NCBI GenBank assembly: GCA_947561395.2
Contig: OX387190.1
Span: 27,832,858 to 27,896,857 of the forward strand
DNA: 64,000 nt
DNA from: Buxus sempervirens
Taxonomy: Eukaryota > Streptophyta > Magnoliopsida > Buxales > Buxaceae
Direction: 5' to 3'
The notes below the pieces were generated by a model. It was not told the origin of the DNA. It ran no database searches and was given only the letters and a program-made list of their open reading frames with translations. Shown here one piece after another: positions 35,610 to 47,500 of this stretch. The translations under genes and the position numbers were made by a program. Each line of letters begins with the position of its first letter. The stretch's first letter is position 1.

Positions 35610-37223
35610 ATGGGAAAGCAAGGAGCAAGGGGGGTCTCAATGGCCTCACTTCTGAGCACTCTTGTAGTGGCTATGGTTTCTCTAAGCTTGCCATTAGAGT
35701 CTGCAGCAAACTACCCTTACCCATCACCACCACCTCCACTGACATATCCTCCTCCACATTACCTTTACTCATCACCACCCCCTCCTCCAGTTTACTCACC
35801 ACCACCACCTGAGAAACCATACCATCCTCCTACAACACCCCACTACAAGTCTCCACCACCACCTGAGAAACCATACCATCCTCCTACAACACCACACTAC
35901 AAGTCTCCACCACCACCGACACCCAAGGGGCCATACTATCCCCCTCCAACACCCTATAAGTACATGTCTCCACCACCACCACCACACCACGAGAAGCCAC
36001 ATCATCCTCATCACCCACCCTACAAGCACAAGTACCCACCACCACCCGTGAAGCCATACCATCCTCCTCCCACGCCCCACTACAACTACAAGTCTCCACC
36101 ACCACCACCCGTGAAGCCATACCATCCTCCTCCCACACCCCACTACCCACCACACGTGAAGCCATACCATCCTCCTCCCACACCCCACTACCCACCACCC
36201 GTGGTACCATACCATCCTCCTCCCACACCCCACTACCCACCACCCGTGGTGCCATACCATCCTCCTCCCACACCCCACTACCCACCACCCGTGAAGCCAT
36301 ACCATCCTCCTCCCACACCCCACTACAACTACAAGTCTCCACCACCACCACCCGTGAAGCCATACCATCCTCCTCCCACACCCCACTACCCACCACACGT
36401 GAAGCCATACCATCCTCCTCCCACACCCCACTACCCACCACCCGTGGTACCATACCATCCTCCTCCCACACCCCACTACCCACCACCCGTGAAGCCATAC
36501 CATCCTCCTCCCACACCCCACTACAACTACAAGTCTCCACCACCACCACCCGTGAAGCCATACCATCCTCCTCCCACACCCCACTACCCACCACACGTGA
36601 AGCCATACCATCCTCCTCCCACACCCCACTACCCACCACCCGTGGTGCCATACCATCCTCCTCCCACACCCCACTACCCACCACCCGTGAAGCCATACCA
36701 TCCTCCTCCCACACCCCACTACAACTACAAGTCTCCGCCACCACCACCCGTGAAGCCATACCATCCTCCTCCCACACCCCACTACCCACCACACGTGAAG
36801 CCATACCATCCTCCTCCCACACCCCACTACCCACCACCCGTGAAGCCATACCATCCTCCTCCCACACCCCACTACAACTACAAGTCTCCACCACCACCAC
36901 CCGTGAAGCCATACCATCCTCCTCCCACACCCCACTACCCACCACCCGTGGTGCCATACCATCCTCCTCCCACACCCCACTACCCACCACCCGTGAAGCC
37001 ATACCATCCTCCTCCCACACCCCACTACAACTACAAGTCTCCACCACCACCACCCGTGAAGCCATACCATCCTCCTCCCACACCCCACTACCCACCACCC
37101 GTGAAGCCATACCATCCTCCTCCCACACCCCACTACATCTACAAGTCTCCACCACCACCACCGGTGCACAAACCACCACCTGTCTACATCTATGCTTCAC
37201 CTCCTCCTCCTTATCATTACTAG
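35610..37223 (+). CDS. Extensin-like hydroxyproline-rich cell-wall glycoprotein
   Basis: 537 residues from the ATG at 35610. The N-terminus (MGKQGARG, then a hydrophobic SLLSTLVVAMVSLSLPL and ESAA) is a secretory signal peptide. The mature protein is Pro/His/Tyr/Lys-rich: SPPPP blocks, two YHPPTTPHYKSPPPPEKP units, then 22 copies of V(K/V)PYHPPPTPHY spaced by PPP, PPH or NYKSPPPPP, ending VYIYASPPPPYHY. SPPPP is the arabinosylated Ser-Hyp motif, and YNY, YIY and YHY can form isodityrosine cross-links, so it is expected in the cell-wall network. The DNA repeat is 36-63 bp and nearly identical between units, which suggests recent expansion. Repeat number may be misassembled. A plausible intron lies in the 3' UTR. 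Confidence 0.93.
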   Translation: MGKQGARGVSMASLLSTLVVAMVSLSLPLESAANYPYPSPPPPLTYPPPHYLYSSPPPPPVYSPPPPEKPYHPPTTPHYKSPPPPEKPYHPPTTPHYKSPPPPTPKGPYYPPPTPYKYMSPPPPPHHEKPHHPHHPPYKHKYPPPPVKPYHPPPTPHYNYKSPPPPPVKPYHPPPTPHYPPHVKPYHPPPTPHYPPPVVPYHPPPTPHYPPPVVPYHPPPTPHYPPPVKPYHPPPTPHYNYKSPPPPPVKPYHPPPTPHYPPHVKPYHPPPTPHYPPPVVPYHPPPTPHYPPPVKPYHPPPTPHYNYKSPPPPPVKPYHPPPTPHYPPHVKPYHPPPTPHYPPPVVPYHPPPTPHYPPPVKPYHPPPTPHYNYKSPPPPPVKPYHPPPTPHYPPHVKPYHPPPTPHYPPPVKPYHPPPTPHYNYKSPPPPPVKPYHPPPTPHYPPPVVPYHPPPTPHYPPPVKPYHPPPTPHYNYKSPPPPPVKPYHPPPTPHYPPPVKPYHPPPTPHYIYKSPPPPPVHKPPPVYIYASPPPPYHY

Positions 37224-37245
37224 GAGCATTTCTGAGACGAAGAAA

Positions 37246-37426
37246 GGTAAACATAATGACATATTGTCCTTTAAACTACTTACAAGTAAACAATTTGTTG
37301 TCTTATCAAAAAAAAAAAAAGTAAACAATTTGTTGACAACTTTATAGTTAGCAGTTGAGCCAATGACAACAGTCTTTATAGATTACTACTAATCAGTAAA
37401 ACTTGATTTTCGTTATCATTACTGCA
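37246..37426 (+). other. Probable intron in the extensin 3' UTR
   Basis: A donor AAG|GTAAAC 22 bp after the stop codon and a pyrimidine-poor but good acceptor TTACTGCAG|GAAAT near 37426. 3'-UTR introns are known in plant HRGP genes. A poly-A signal AATAAA occurs near 37718. Confidence 0.5.
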
Positions 37427-40221
37427 GGAAATAGAAGCGAATACCTAAATAAAAAGGAGAACGACAGACTGCAGATCTTTTTTGCTTCTAGTGACAGAAG
37501 GAAAGCAAGTCCTACTGTGTGGCAGTTATGGTGAGACTTGAGAGAGAGAGAGAAAGAGAGAGAGTGAGAGAGAGCAATTACAATAAATCATCAGAAAGAA
37601 ATCTTGATAGCTATGTAATATTTGTGCATTGCTCTTGGTCGACTTTGTACCTTGAGTGATTTCTGTATATGTTTGTATGTTTGCAGTTTCCAACCTTTCG
37701 GCAACTGAAATGGTTGAATAAAATAGAGCAATTCATAATCCATGTGTGTGAGTGAATCCACTTTCAAAGTGATCTGCCTGAAAGCAATAAGAAGGTTTAG
37801 TAATTATCATCAATTCTAATTATCCAACAGTTTGCTAGGTATTTTAGTTACAGTTTTGAATAAGAAATATTAATGTTAGAAAAGGGGCAGAATGAGGTGG
37901 TTTCTTACAAGGTTGTGTTGATGAATTATGACATTAACTGTGCTCAGTACTGTATAGTCCCTTTTATATTTATGTCACGATCAACTCAATTCATAGCTAT
38001 TTATACAGTGATATCTAAAGCAATGATGTATTGAGAATCAAACTTTGCTAGACAGCACTGAGCAAGTTGGTTCCCTTTAGAGGATTAATCAAATCAAATC
38101 TTTTGGAATTGTTAAAGGGTCATATTGATTAAAGAGAAAGAACGTACGTAGGTGCAGATTTTGATTATAGTAAGCAAACTTCGAGGACATAAACAAATCC
38201 AATTGGGGTTCTCAATGGAGTCTTGAATATATATAAATCAAGTAGTCCATGTGAATGCTCTTATTACAAAGCGTAAATCCGAATAGTCTGTACGAAGAAA
38301 ATGCGACATCCTTCGACCTGCTCAATCATGAAATACGACAATCGGATCTTCCCGAAGGGCCCAAAGGCACAAAAAAAAAAAGGATTATTTATCATTTTGT
38401 TAGGAAAAATCTCTCTCCCTATATGTGAACTTTAGTGATGGCTTTTTGCATTTGTTTTCATCAATACAGGAACATGAGGACATTTGTGTCATGGTGGGAA
38501 AAGGATTCTCTAGGCATTGTGGAGAAGAAAGGATGTTTCCATTTCACCTAGTAGCCAAAAGGTGAAAACATTAACTAGAGGACCCAGTGAAGGTTAAAGA
38601 GGAAGAGAGAGAGAGAGAGAGAGAAAGGGGGAGAGAGTGAGAGGTTACCATAAGGCCTTGAATGAGTCCACATGCAAACAAAAACAAAGAGTTATGAGTC
38701 TCACATTTATCTTATAGTTTCTCCCATTGCAATGACACATCTATAATTAACTCCAAAGAATAAAAACCTAAAACTGCAGGTGATATTCTCTCTCTTTTGC
38801 ATTGATCAACAACCAGCAATTCATGTAAGCATAAATTAAAATATATATATATAAATCACTATTTTGCTCTCTTGATAATCTTTGAAGTACTCTTTTTCTC
38901 TGTGTAATTAGTTTTTTAATATCTTTTAGGAAATGTGCATATTTTTGGCTTCATAATTAACCCTTGGCAACCTTTCATGGTACATCATGGGATTCCTAAA
39001 TTTATATTGATTTGTTATTGCCAATTGTGCTTTAAATATGGATTAGGTGGCTCCTGATCCTTTAACTTTTGGTTCCTATAAAACTAAGCGTGACGTTGTC
39101 GTCAAATTACATTTAATTTACAAGACAGCACATGACTTTGCCGGCTAAATATTAACTTAAACATGAAAATTCAATGGCTTTAAATACAAAAATTTTAAAT
39201 TAAGATTTAGCCAATTAAACCAAAGCCTGTCCGGTTTCACATTGGCTGAGTTTATTTTTTTAATGAGATTAATCACGTGGAAAACCACGTTAGAAAATGC
39301 ATCAAATATTTGGTTAGGTCAAATAAACTTGAATGAGGAATTGACATCTTGTCATGATGTGCTTGTTATTCACAATGCAAAGGACTGAAATGACCCTTAG
39401 ATCTGCACTGATTCATCCACTTTCGAAGAGATTGCAACCACAACAATAAATACAGAGACCGCTGCTTCCAGAAAGTCTTTGAATGTTAGGCTTTCAAGAT
39501 ATATTTTCTAATTATAGCTCACTTCCCAAGCTACTATAGCTACATCCAACAAAATTTAAGTAAGACCGATGGGTTCCCATCCCTGTTTTGGATCCTGTAG
39601 ATCTGAGTTAGAAAACAGCACATAAATCATACGTCACAAATCTAAAGAAGACAAATAAGTGGGGCCAACGTCCATCATCTATAATTAGTATTAGGGAGAC
39701 CACGTAGACAGTAGAGTAAACCTAACCATCAAATTTAGGTAGAAAACTGTCGTAAGAAAGGAATCAGATCAAATCCTCAGAGTGGTACATGTTTTATATA
39801 GAATTGAGTGATTGGTATAACTTGAGTCTGAATCATATATCCTGGTCTCCATCAGTCATATTCGACATTTGCTACGCGGGGTCATGGTTTCAAAGTCATC
39901 GAGTCCACATTTATTTATGAAGTCGTTGTTTGTGTCAATACTCGTATTGATTTCGTTATGGATCATTATGTTGACATTGTGAACTTAATACGATAACCTG
40001 ATAACGTGGGACCTGAGACAGGAAAGATGAGCCATTCCTCCAAAAATTTACACGATCATACCATAATCTGTAGCAATATCCAAGTCCCTATAGTAACTAT
40101 ATGGGAAAAACAAAATATAATGAAATGATTACGATGAGGGAGCTAAATTTTACGTTCCATTAGATCTCCCTGGAAAACTCTTTCAAATCCTCCCAGTGAC
40201 ACGATTACAAATTATTTTCCA
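37427..40221. other. Extensin 3' end and intergenic region
   Basis: The extensin transcript probably ends near 37740-37760. The rest is AT-rich with short GA runs (37540-37575, 38605-38640). No gene, RNA or clear element was seen. Confidence 0.5.
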
Positions 40222-40575
40222 ACCGGATGGCAACGGGGCCCGTTTAACCCGCCCTGCCCTACAGCCTCTAATAATTAGGGTTTGGTATGCCTAAAATCGG
40301 GTTAGGCGCGTATTCGGTTTTAACTTAACCTGTTCGACCTGCCCTGAACTCGACTTTAATATATTATAATATTATTTCTTATATTTTATATGTTAAAAAT
40401 ACATATATTTTTAATAAATATGTTATTAATGTATATATTCTACTTTTAAAAAACATTTTTATTTTATTTTATACACCAAACAGTGCAGACCCGCCCCACC
40501 CTATTACCAACCCGATAGAAGCGGGGTAGGATTTGGTATTTGCTAAAACCCGAACCCGCCCCATTGCCATCCCTA
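40222..40575. mobile_element. hAT-type MITE (GGGATGGCAA family), eroded
   Basis: Inverted ends GGATGGCAACGGGG and CCCCATTGCCATCCCTA; internal TTTAACCCGCCC and its complement. The left terminal bases are lost and no target duplication is visible. Similar to 41479-41827. Confidence 0.72.
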
Positions 40576-40643
40576 AACCCACCATCACTATTAACAGAAC
40601 ACTTATCAGCATACTTCATATCTCTTAAACATCTCATCACCTC

Positions 40644-40716
40644 TCCGAATCTCCTGCAACAGAATGCGACTGCCAAACTTCCGAATCTCCTGCAACAGAA
40701 CGTGACTGCCAAACTT
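40644..40716 (+). repeat. 36-bp tandem duplication
   Basis: CCGAATCTCCTGCAACAGAA ... TGCCAAACTT occurs twice in a row with two differences. No associated gene. Confidence 0.8.
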
Positions 40717-41478
40717 CAGCTCACCAGCTAAAGATAATTAATGGTCCCGCTGCTCATATCATGGGTACAACCACAAAATATCTGAACAAAAAAAATAAAA
40801 AAACCACAAAATATTCGATTTACAGTACTAGCAGAGATATTCAACTTAATCTGGATCACAAATTTCCTCCACCATTGCCAGTCCGCAAACAAAAATCTTT
40901 ACATTCATCTGTGCACAAGCACAGATTACCCCTCTTGCTACGGTTACCAGGGCATCATGAGAAACCAAGAATGAAAGTTCAAAACTGGAAATCAACTTCT
41001 AGCATGACAAATCAATATTAATAATAATTCTCCAAATCACTGAGTCAGATTTTAGCAAAAACTGTAACAAATCATTCCCAAATAGCCCTTCTTCCCCACC
41101 AAGCTATTGAATATGCAATTCCAGGAATCAACATTGGAAATTTTAAAGCTGTTCCTGATATGATGAATACTGAATGATAAAAAATCTACCAAACATTGAA
41201 GACATCAAGTAAAATATGTATGATCTGTCAACAAATCGATCAGTCAGCAAGATACATCCTATTCCCCCAAAAAGACAATTAGTGTTTCTTGAGAGCCTAA
41301 TTTCGCTTCACAAACAAAAATTGCACACATCTAAGTGCTCCTATGAGCGCATAATAAACCAATGAAATAGTCAAAAGGTCCAATCTTGTATGCAATCATA
41401 ACCCTATAGTCATAGAAATAAGAATTTACCGCAACCGCTTTGTAAAGATCCCAAAAATGCAACTATTTTCACCTTGAC

Positions 41479-41827
41479 TAGGGATGGCAATGGGGAGGAT
41501 TAAATGGGTAACCCACCCCGCCCCTAATGGTTAGGGTTTGGTAATCTGCCCCTAACTTGATCTTCATATGTTAAAATATCCTTTTTATGTGTTTTAAATT
41601 AATTTCATATATATCACATATAAAAAATACATATTTTATTATTAATATACATATTCTATTTTAAAAACTCGTTTTTTTTGCATTTAAAATCCCAATAGGT
41701 TCAACCCTGACCCGACCTATTACCAACTCGATAAGGGCGGTTTAGGGTTTGGTATTGGCTAAACTCCTACGGTGGTGGATTCGGGTTCACCAAAACCCGC
41801 CCCATACCCGCCGCGTTGCCATCCCTA
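41479..41827. mobile_element. hAT-type MITE (GGGATGGCAA family)
   Basis: 349 bp with inverted ends TAGGGATGGCAATGGGG and CGCGTTGCCATCCCTA. Flanks ACCTTGAC and AACTTAAC share 6 of 8 positions, an eroded 8-bp hAT duplication. Interior is AT-rich with CCCGCCCC blocks. Confidence 0.8.
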
Positions 41828-42092
41828 AACTTAACAATAATTGCTGATGAGGGAAACATAGATTTGCTAATAATAACTGAACTAATTCTGCCAGGAATCC
41901 CAACTTTAGCTTGTGTACTATCCCGCTGCAGCCCATACATTAAATTGACAAGAAAAATTAAGAAAAAAAAAGGGCAAAAAAAATTCTTGAAGATTTTATA
42001 GAACTCAGTTTTCTTTTGCACCAAGTCACTGAACTATTTAATTCCTACTATTATTTAAAAATTTTTGTTAGCCAACTTATATATGGATATCA

Positions 42093-42271
42093 CGAGGGCG
42101 AGCCTTGGCACAAGAGTAAGGTTGCTCCATTGCAGCCTAAAGGTCATAGGTTCATGTCACAGCAAAGAGGCTCCCTGCTTGCAGGGGTAAGGCTTCGTAC
42201 ATTAGACACTCCCCAAACCCCGCACAGTGGCGAGAGCCTCGTGCACTTGGGCTAGCCTTTTTTTTTTTTTT
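42093..42271 (+). mobile_element. Au-type SINE
   Basis: tRNA-derived head GAGGGCGAGCCTTGGCACAA with an A box (TTGGCACAAGAGTAAGG) and a B box (GGTTCATGTC), then the Au-SINE body CAGGGGTAAGGCTTCGTACA ... CCCCGCACAGTGGCGAGAGC and GTGCACTTGGGCTAGCC followed by a T-rich tail. About 180 bp, close to full length. Target duplications were not recognised. Confidence 0.85.
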
Positions 42272-42863
42272 CTTCTATTACATGAATCTTGTGATATTAT
42301 CTGTATGCTCTATTTATTTACATCAAATATACAGTGCTATTATGGCTTTGTATATGATTCATTCTTATTTTTCAATATTTATTCTTTATAGTATATTGGC
42401 ACTCTAACTTCTGCCTTCATGATGTCTCACCTGTAGACCCACTGCCTCAATATTTGGTATGAACTTAAGCAGATTTCAAGCCATTCAAAAACATCTAATC
42501 CCTAAATTTAGCAAGTCTTCAAGAACTTGTAATCCTTTTCAATTAATAAATGAAAGAAATCTTATACTTTCTGTACATTGAAGAGAGAAGAAAATAAAAG
42601 ACAATCTGGCCAAACATACAAAAATATCAAGGTGTTTCGCTGATTCTGTATAATGAACAAGGTGCCTTGCTGCAACCAATTGGGTTTAAAACCTAAATGC
42701 CACTCTACAATCCCAATGCGTATTTGAAAAAAAAAATCTTCAAGTAGACTATATATATTAAATCAATTTTCACTCACTCTATCTAGATTCCTTTTTCATT
42801 TGTCTTCATTGCCTTTTTATCCTCCAATCTGCAGTCCCTCACACCCTCTCACAAGTACTCCTT

Positions 42864-43062
42864 AAGTATTATTTAACTTCCTAAACCTATCATATCCTAG
42901 TTTCCTTTATTTAATCACCTATGAAAATTGCTCCTATACACTCTCAGATATGCTCATCCCACTCTAAGTATTATTTAACTTCCTAAACCCATCATAACCT
43001 AGTTTCCTTTATTTAGTCACCTATGAAAATTGCTCCTACACACTCTCATATATGCTCATCCC
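42864..43062 (+). repeat. About 97-bp tandem duplication
   Basis: Two adjacent units containing AAGTATTATTTAACTTCCTA ... CACCTATGAAAATTGCTCCT and ending ATATGCTCATCCCA, differing at few positions. It lies within the RTE LINE remnant. Confidence 0.75.
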
Positions 43063-44560
43063 ACACTTACCTTTCCTACTATTTCCATACATCCCATCTT
43101 GACATCTTGCATTTTTGTAGCCTAATATTCTTCACCATTTATCATAACAATCCTACTTTGTCTTGCTAAGTTTTCTTTTGAATAGGTGTAGCACAATAGA
43201 ATTTAAATTTACTAATAATTAAAAACAAGTTCTTAATTAATAGGCATGCACAAGTCCTCAAGCAATAAAAAATACAGCAATTAATAACCAACCAAATTGC
43301 AAGTAAACTAAAGTAAGTAAACAATAAAGAAGACAAGCAATTGATGACAAAGGGAAAACTCAAAGAGAACTCTCTATCAAAAAAAACCCTTTGGGCAATG
43401 CAAGAGCCACCTAAAGATCCACTATAAGAAGAAGGCTTACAATGTGGTTCAGACAACTCAACAAACCTTGCTAGACTCTAAAACTCACTAACTTGTCAAG
43501 TTCCTGAAGAACTCTTCAAATCTGCAACCCGCAACACTCTCGAACTCCGAAGATCTCCTCACATGATCACGCCAAACAACCATGTCCGGTACTGTGGGAA
43601 CTCCCACGTTCAATTCTTCCCAACCCGGAACTCCAAGGTTTTGAGCAAGGAAGAAAAGAAAAAAAGAGATGGCTCAAAGAGAGAAAATAAGAATGGAGAT
43701 TTTCTCTGGAAGAATAGGACGTCTAAGGTTTCTAAAATATTTCCAATATGTTTTAGAAACGTCCCCTAGTCCCATTTATAGGCTCCCAAAAAGATAAAGG
43801 TAGAATAGGAATCAAATTGGTTAAGAAAAAATGGGTTTTTGAATTTTTGGAACTTTCAAGCTCAAGCCTAGGTCAAGCGCGGGACTAACCTGAAGGCTTA
43901 TTTCACAAATTTCTCTTCGGGCTAATGCCAAGCTAGCGCCTGGGTCAAGCGCAACTCTCTTGTTGAACTTAATGGCTCGAACGACAAATCAAACCTTCTC
44001 TCATGCTACTCTCAGGTTTCTAAAAGTCTAAGTTTTATTTTGTCCTTGTGCTAGTGCAGAGCTGGAGCTGGGGTCAGGCTCGACTCTAAAAATCAATTTA
44101 TTTTTCAGGCTAGAGCCAAGTCTTGCCACACTCTAGCCCGAAATAGAAAGTTACTTATTTGAACTTCTTTTTCAACCCGATTTGAACCGCAACTCCTAGA
44201 ACCTATCCTAAACACTCTAAACCACCTTTTGGTATAGAATTAAGCCAACTTAAGACTCTAAACCTAACAACTTTTTAACCCAAGTGTGATATGTTTAATA
44301 TGTCAACCTTCTCTACTTATACCATCAAACTCTAGCTCTATGTATAATATCCTTGTCAATATTCCCTCTTTACAAATAACTGATCTCAAATAACCATAAA
44401 CGATTACTTTTGAGATCTCTTCACTCTTAATAATTTCGATAACTTCACTCCATTTGTCGTTTGTCCTAAAATCATATTGCATATGGTCTATATTAAACCT
44501 TCTTTATTCCAAGGTATTTCAAGGTGATCCTTCTGAGGATAATTAAATAATTTTGAAGCT
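43040..44560 (-). mobile_element. RTE-clade LINE remnant, split by an LTR-like insert
   Basis: Minus-strand translation of 44420-44290 gives FRYLRSVICKEGILTRI, like the FKYLGSxI.K.GE segment after the reverse transcriptase of plant RTE LINEs. 43165-43040 gives fragments like EYWATK...MRCMEIVGK that follow in the same family. Highly degenerate with many stops. The two parts are separated by about 1.1 kb (43186-44282). Confidence 0.65.
43186..44282 (-). mobile_element. Solo-LTR-like insert in the RTE LINE
   Basis: About 1.1 kb without coding sequence, with possible TG...CA ends on the minus strand and a TATA box on that strand (GCCTATAAATGGG near 43771-43783). It splits the RTE remnant. I could not find a matching 5-bp duplication, so ends and class are uncertain. 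Confidence 0.45.
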
Positions 44561-47500
44561 AAAAATTGCCTTGAATACATGACATCTGACACAAAGTGAT
44601 CACCTTTTCCCCACGAAACGGGAACGACCACAAAAGTTTGATCACTTACATAATGAGTTTAACAATACTTGACCAGGAAGTAGTGATATTGTGTTTATTA
44701 TGATGGAATTTTGAAGCTTATGAAATATTTCTCCCATCTCTCCAAGACACGTGGTTTTAAATTCCAATTTCAAGAGATACAAATGAATTTTTACAAAATT
44801 TAGGAAATCCTAAAATCGCGAGGGCATCACATGGAGTTCCCTTAGAAACCAAGGAGGAACAGATGGATCAAGTGTGTTCATATTTGCGCTTGGGAGGAGA
44901 AGAAAACTGATTGCTTCATTAAGAAAACCAAATGTGTAAGAATTCCCTTCTGTAGTACTTCAAAGGTTCTGAGTCATTCAAGACAAATAAAATCAGTCAG
45001 GGATCATTGAACAAAACAACAACAAAAAACAAAACAAAACGAGAGAGAGAGATTCCCTTATAGTGATTTTGGATGAGTACGGATAAATTTCATAAATCAA
45101 GCCAAAAAAAATGAGCTTTTCTTGCATTCTTGGTTAAGTTCTTTATGAGTCCCAACATAGTCCAGTGCGGGTGGCACAATGTGTTTAGAGCCATTTTATT
45201 CAATTTTCTAAGCATGCATAAAACTTATAAGAAGTACATACTGAAGGAAAGAAGTAGTCCTCTCATTGAATCAAAATGTTAGGAACCTAACATGAAACAG
45301 ATACAGTGACATTAATACAAAACACACAACAATTTTAATGCACAAACATCAGCTATTATGAGATAGCAGGCCCTAAAGCATGCACTTAAGCTGTATATAG
45401 CAGTAATGAACATCAAATCCTAAATATACTTCCAAAAGAAAAGAATCAAGTTTCTATCTTTCCCTAATTTTGACAATAGAGACCCCAATTTAATATGTAG
45501 AGAATACAAAATGTTAGGAACCTAACATACTGAAGCTAACATGAAAGATATAGTGACATTAATACGCAACAAACAACACTTTTTGATGCACAAACATCAG
45601 CTCTCTATGAGATATCAGGCCCTCAAGCAACTTATGCTGTATATAGCATTAATGACAATCAAATCCTTCATATACTTCCAAAAGAAAAGAATCGAGTTTC
45701 TTTCACTGATTTTGACACTACAGACTCCAGTTTAATCTTGGAGAGTATATTATGGGTGAGCATTCATCCTAGTTTCACAATGGAGTGGAACATAAAACAA
45801 TAAATTCTTCCAGTCCCAAATTACTCCACTTATCTTTAGTTGGGAGATGTACTGGGAAAGCTAGATATCCTCTGCAAAGAAAATCACCACGGTCTGTTAA
45901 ATGTCAGTTTTTAACATGGGAATATATATATATAAGAAAACAAAAACCAAGCATATCTCAAAAGAAAGATCTTTGATCAATAGGACTTCAGGGCATGTAA
46001 ATTGGAACTTCTTGTATCAAAGTTTAGGCAGTCATTTTCCACCATTATCCCTATCATAACTACTCAACAACCATTTATAATTATGATGTCTAACCTAGTA
46101 GCAACCTACAACTGGATTCATTGGTATCTTGCATCCATTGTACAAGGCTAGCAGGACAAGGCATTTATTTCAAACACAAGGACATTTATGAGGGGAAAAT
46201 TTAAAGGAGTTGAAGATTCAGACTTGAATTCCAACAAACCAAGAGGGTACAAGGGGGAAAAGAGTGTACAAACCAAGGTCCCAAAAAAAACGACAAGTAC
46301 AAAGCAACAGCCTGCAAACACCAAACTAACAACTAGTCTATGAAGTTATCCATCTTATAGTTATGGTAATGATATTGAAAAAATATACAGAATAATATTA
46401 GCACCTGACATGATGTGCAGTATATATTAACCACAGAAAGATACAAAGTAAACCTGTATAAAATTTCTTCCCCCAAAAAGTAAACCTGTATTAAAGTCCT
46501 TTCCCTCTATAATTTTCACTGGGGTGTTGTCATGCAGTTCTGTAGACTGCTCCCAGTGACCTGGGAAATGGAATCTGAGACTCGCCATGAGAAGTTTTAA
46601 GCCACTAAAAAAGAGGCCATTGGTACATGATTCTCAAAATATCAATAGCTACTCTCTTTGTGAGACTAGGGTGGTGTATACCATTTTGTTCACATTTTCA
46701 GCTTTCATTTAAAATAAAAACTAAAAAAAAAAAAAAGAAAACATAGGAATAAAAAAGAAGGAAGTAAAGAAAGCCAAAAAAAAAGGAAACGGAAAAACAA
46801 GACTTCTAATCATCCCATGTTACCATTTTCCCACCCCATTCCCTCTGTCATGACCTTTTCATTGCAGCTCTTCACAATAAAGAACAAATATATCCATTAC
46901 CAAAGCAACCAGTACCAAATATTACTTCATCGTTCTCTGTAAAATAAAAACATTATCTTCCACCTCTCAACTGCACAAGCCTTGAATAGATGTTATTTGG
47001 AAATCAAATTTCTAGTCCATCAAGACTCAACCTCTTGAAAACAGTGAAATGAATCAGACTATCAAGTTTTAAGGCCTAGACAAAATGGGGCAAATCTATC
47101 CGATGCACTCCACTCTCTTCATGCCAAGACCTGTTGATGGATGAGGTAGTACTGGACCATCAGAGCAGTAATAGATAAAACAAGATCTTATGAGCCGCAA
47201 TGCTTCTGCTTCTTAATTGGGAATAGAACTCCAGCGACGTAAGGTGCTCTGACAAAATTATTTCTTATCAGACCCTACAGGAGCATGGACCATCTAATTG
47301 ACCAATCTGATGCATCAGTAAGAGGCTCTCCAATCTCTCACCATGTACCCAACAAAACACTTTTGAATTCCCAAGAACAGAACCCAATGAGAATCCATCG
47401 AAAATATCTGAGCCCTGAGGTGGTTGAGGATTTCTTCTCAATAAGTCAACCCTTTATAATCCCCAAATAGCCACAAATCTGCATCAATTTAACACCCACA

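Noticed and set aside
35796-37254. Two long open frames (over 450 codons) antisense to the extensin gene
   Set aside because: They follow from the low-complexity repeat, which has no stops in these frames; they show no family features and no promoter.
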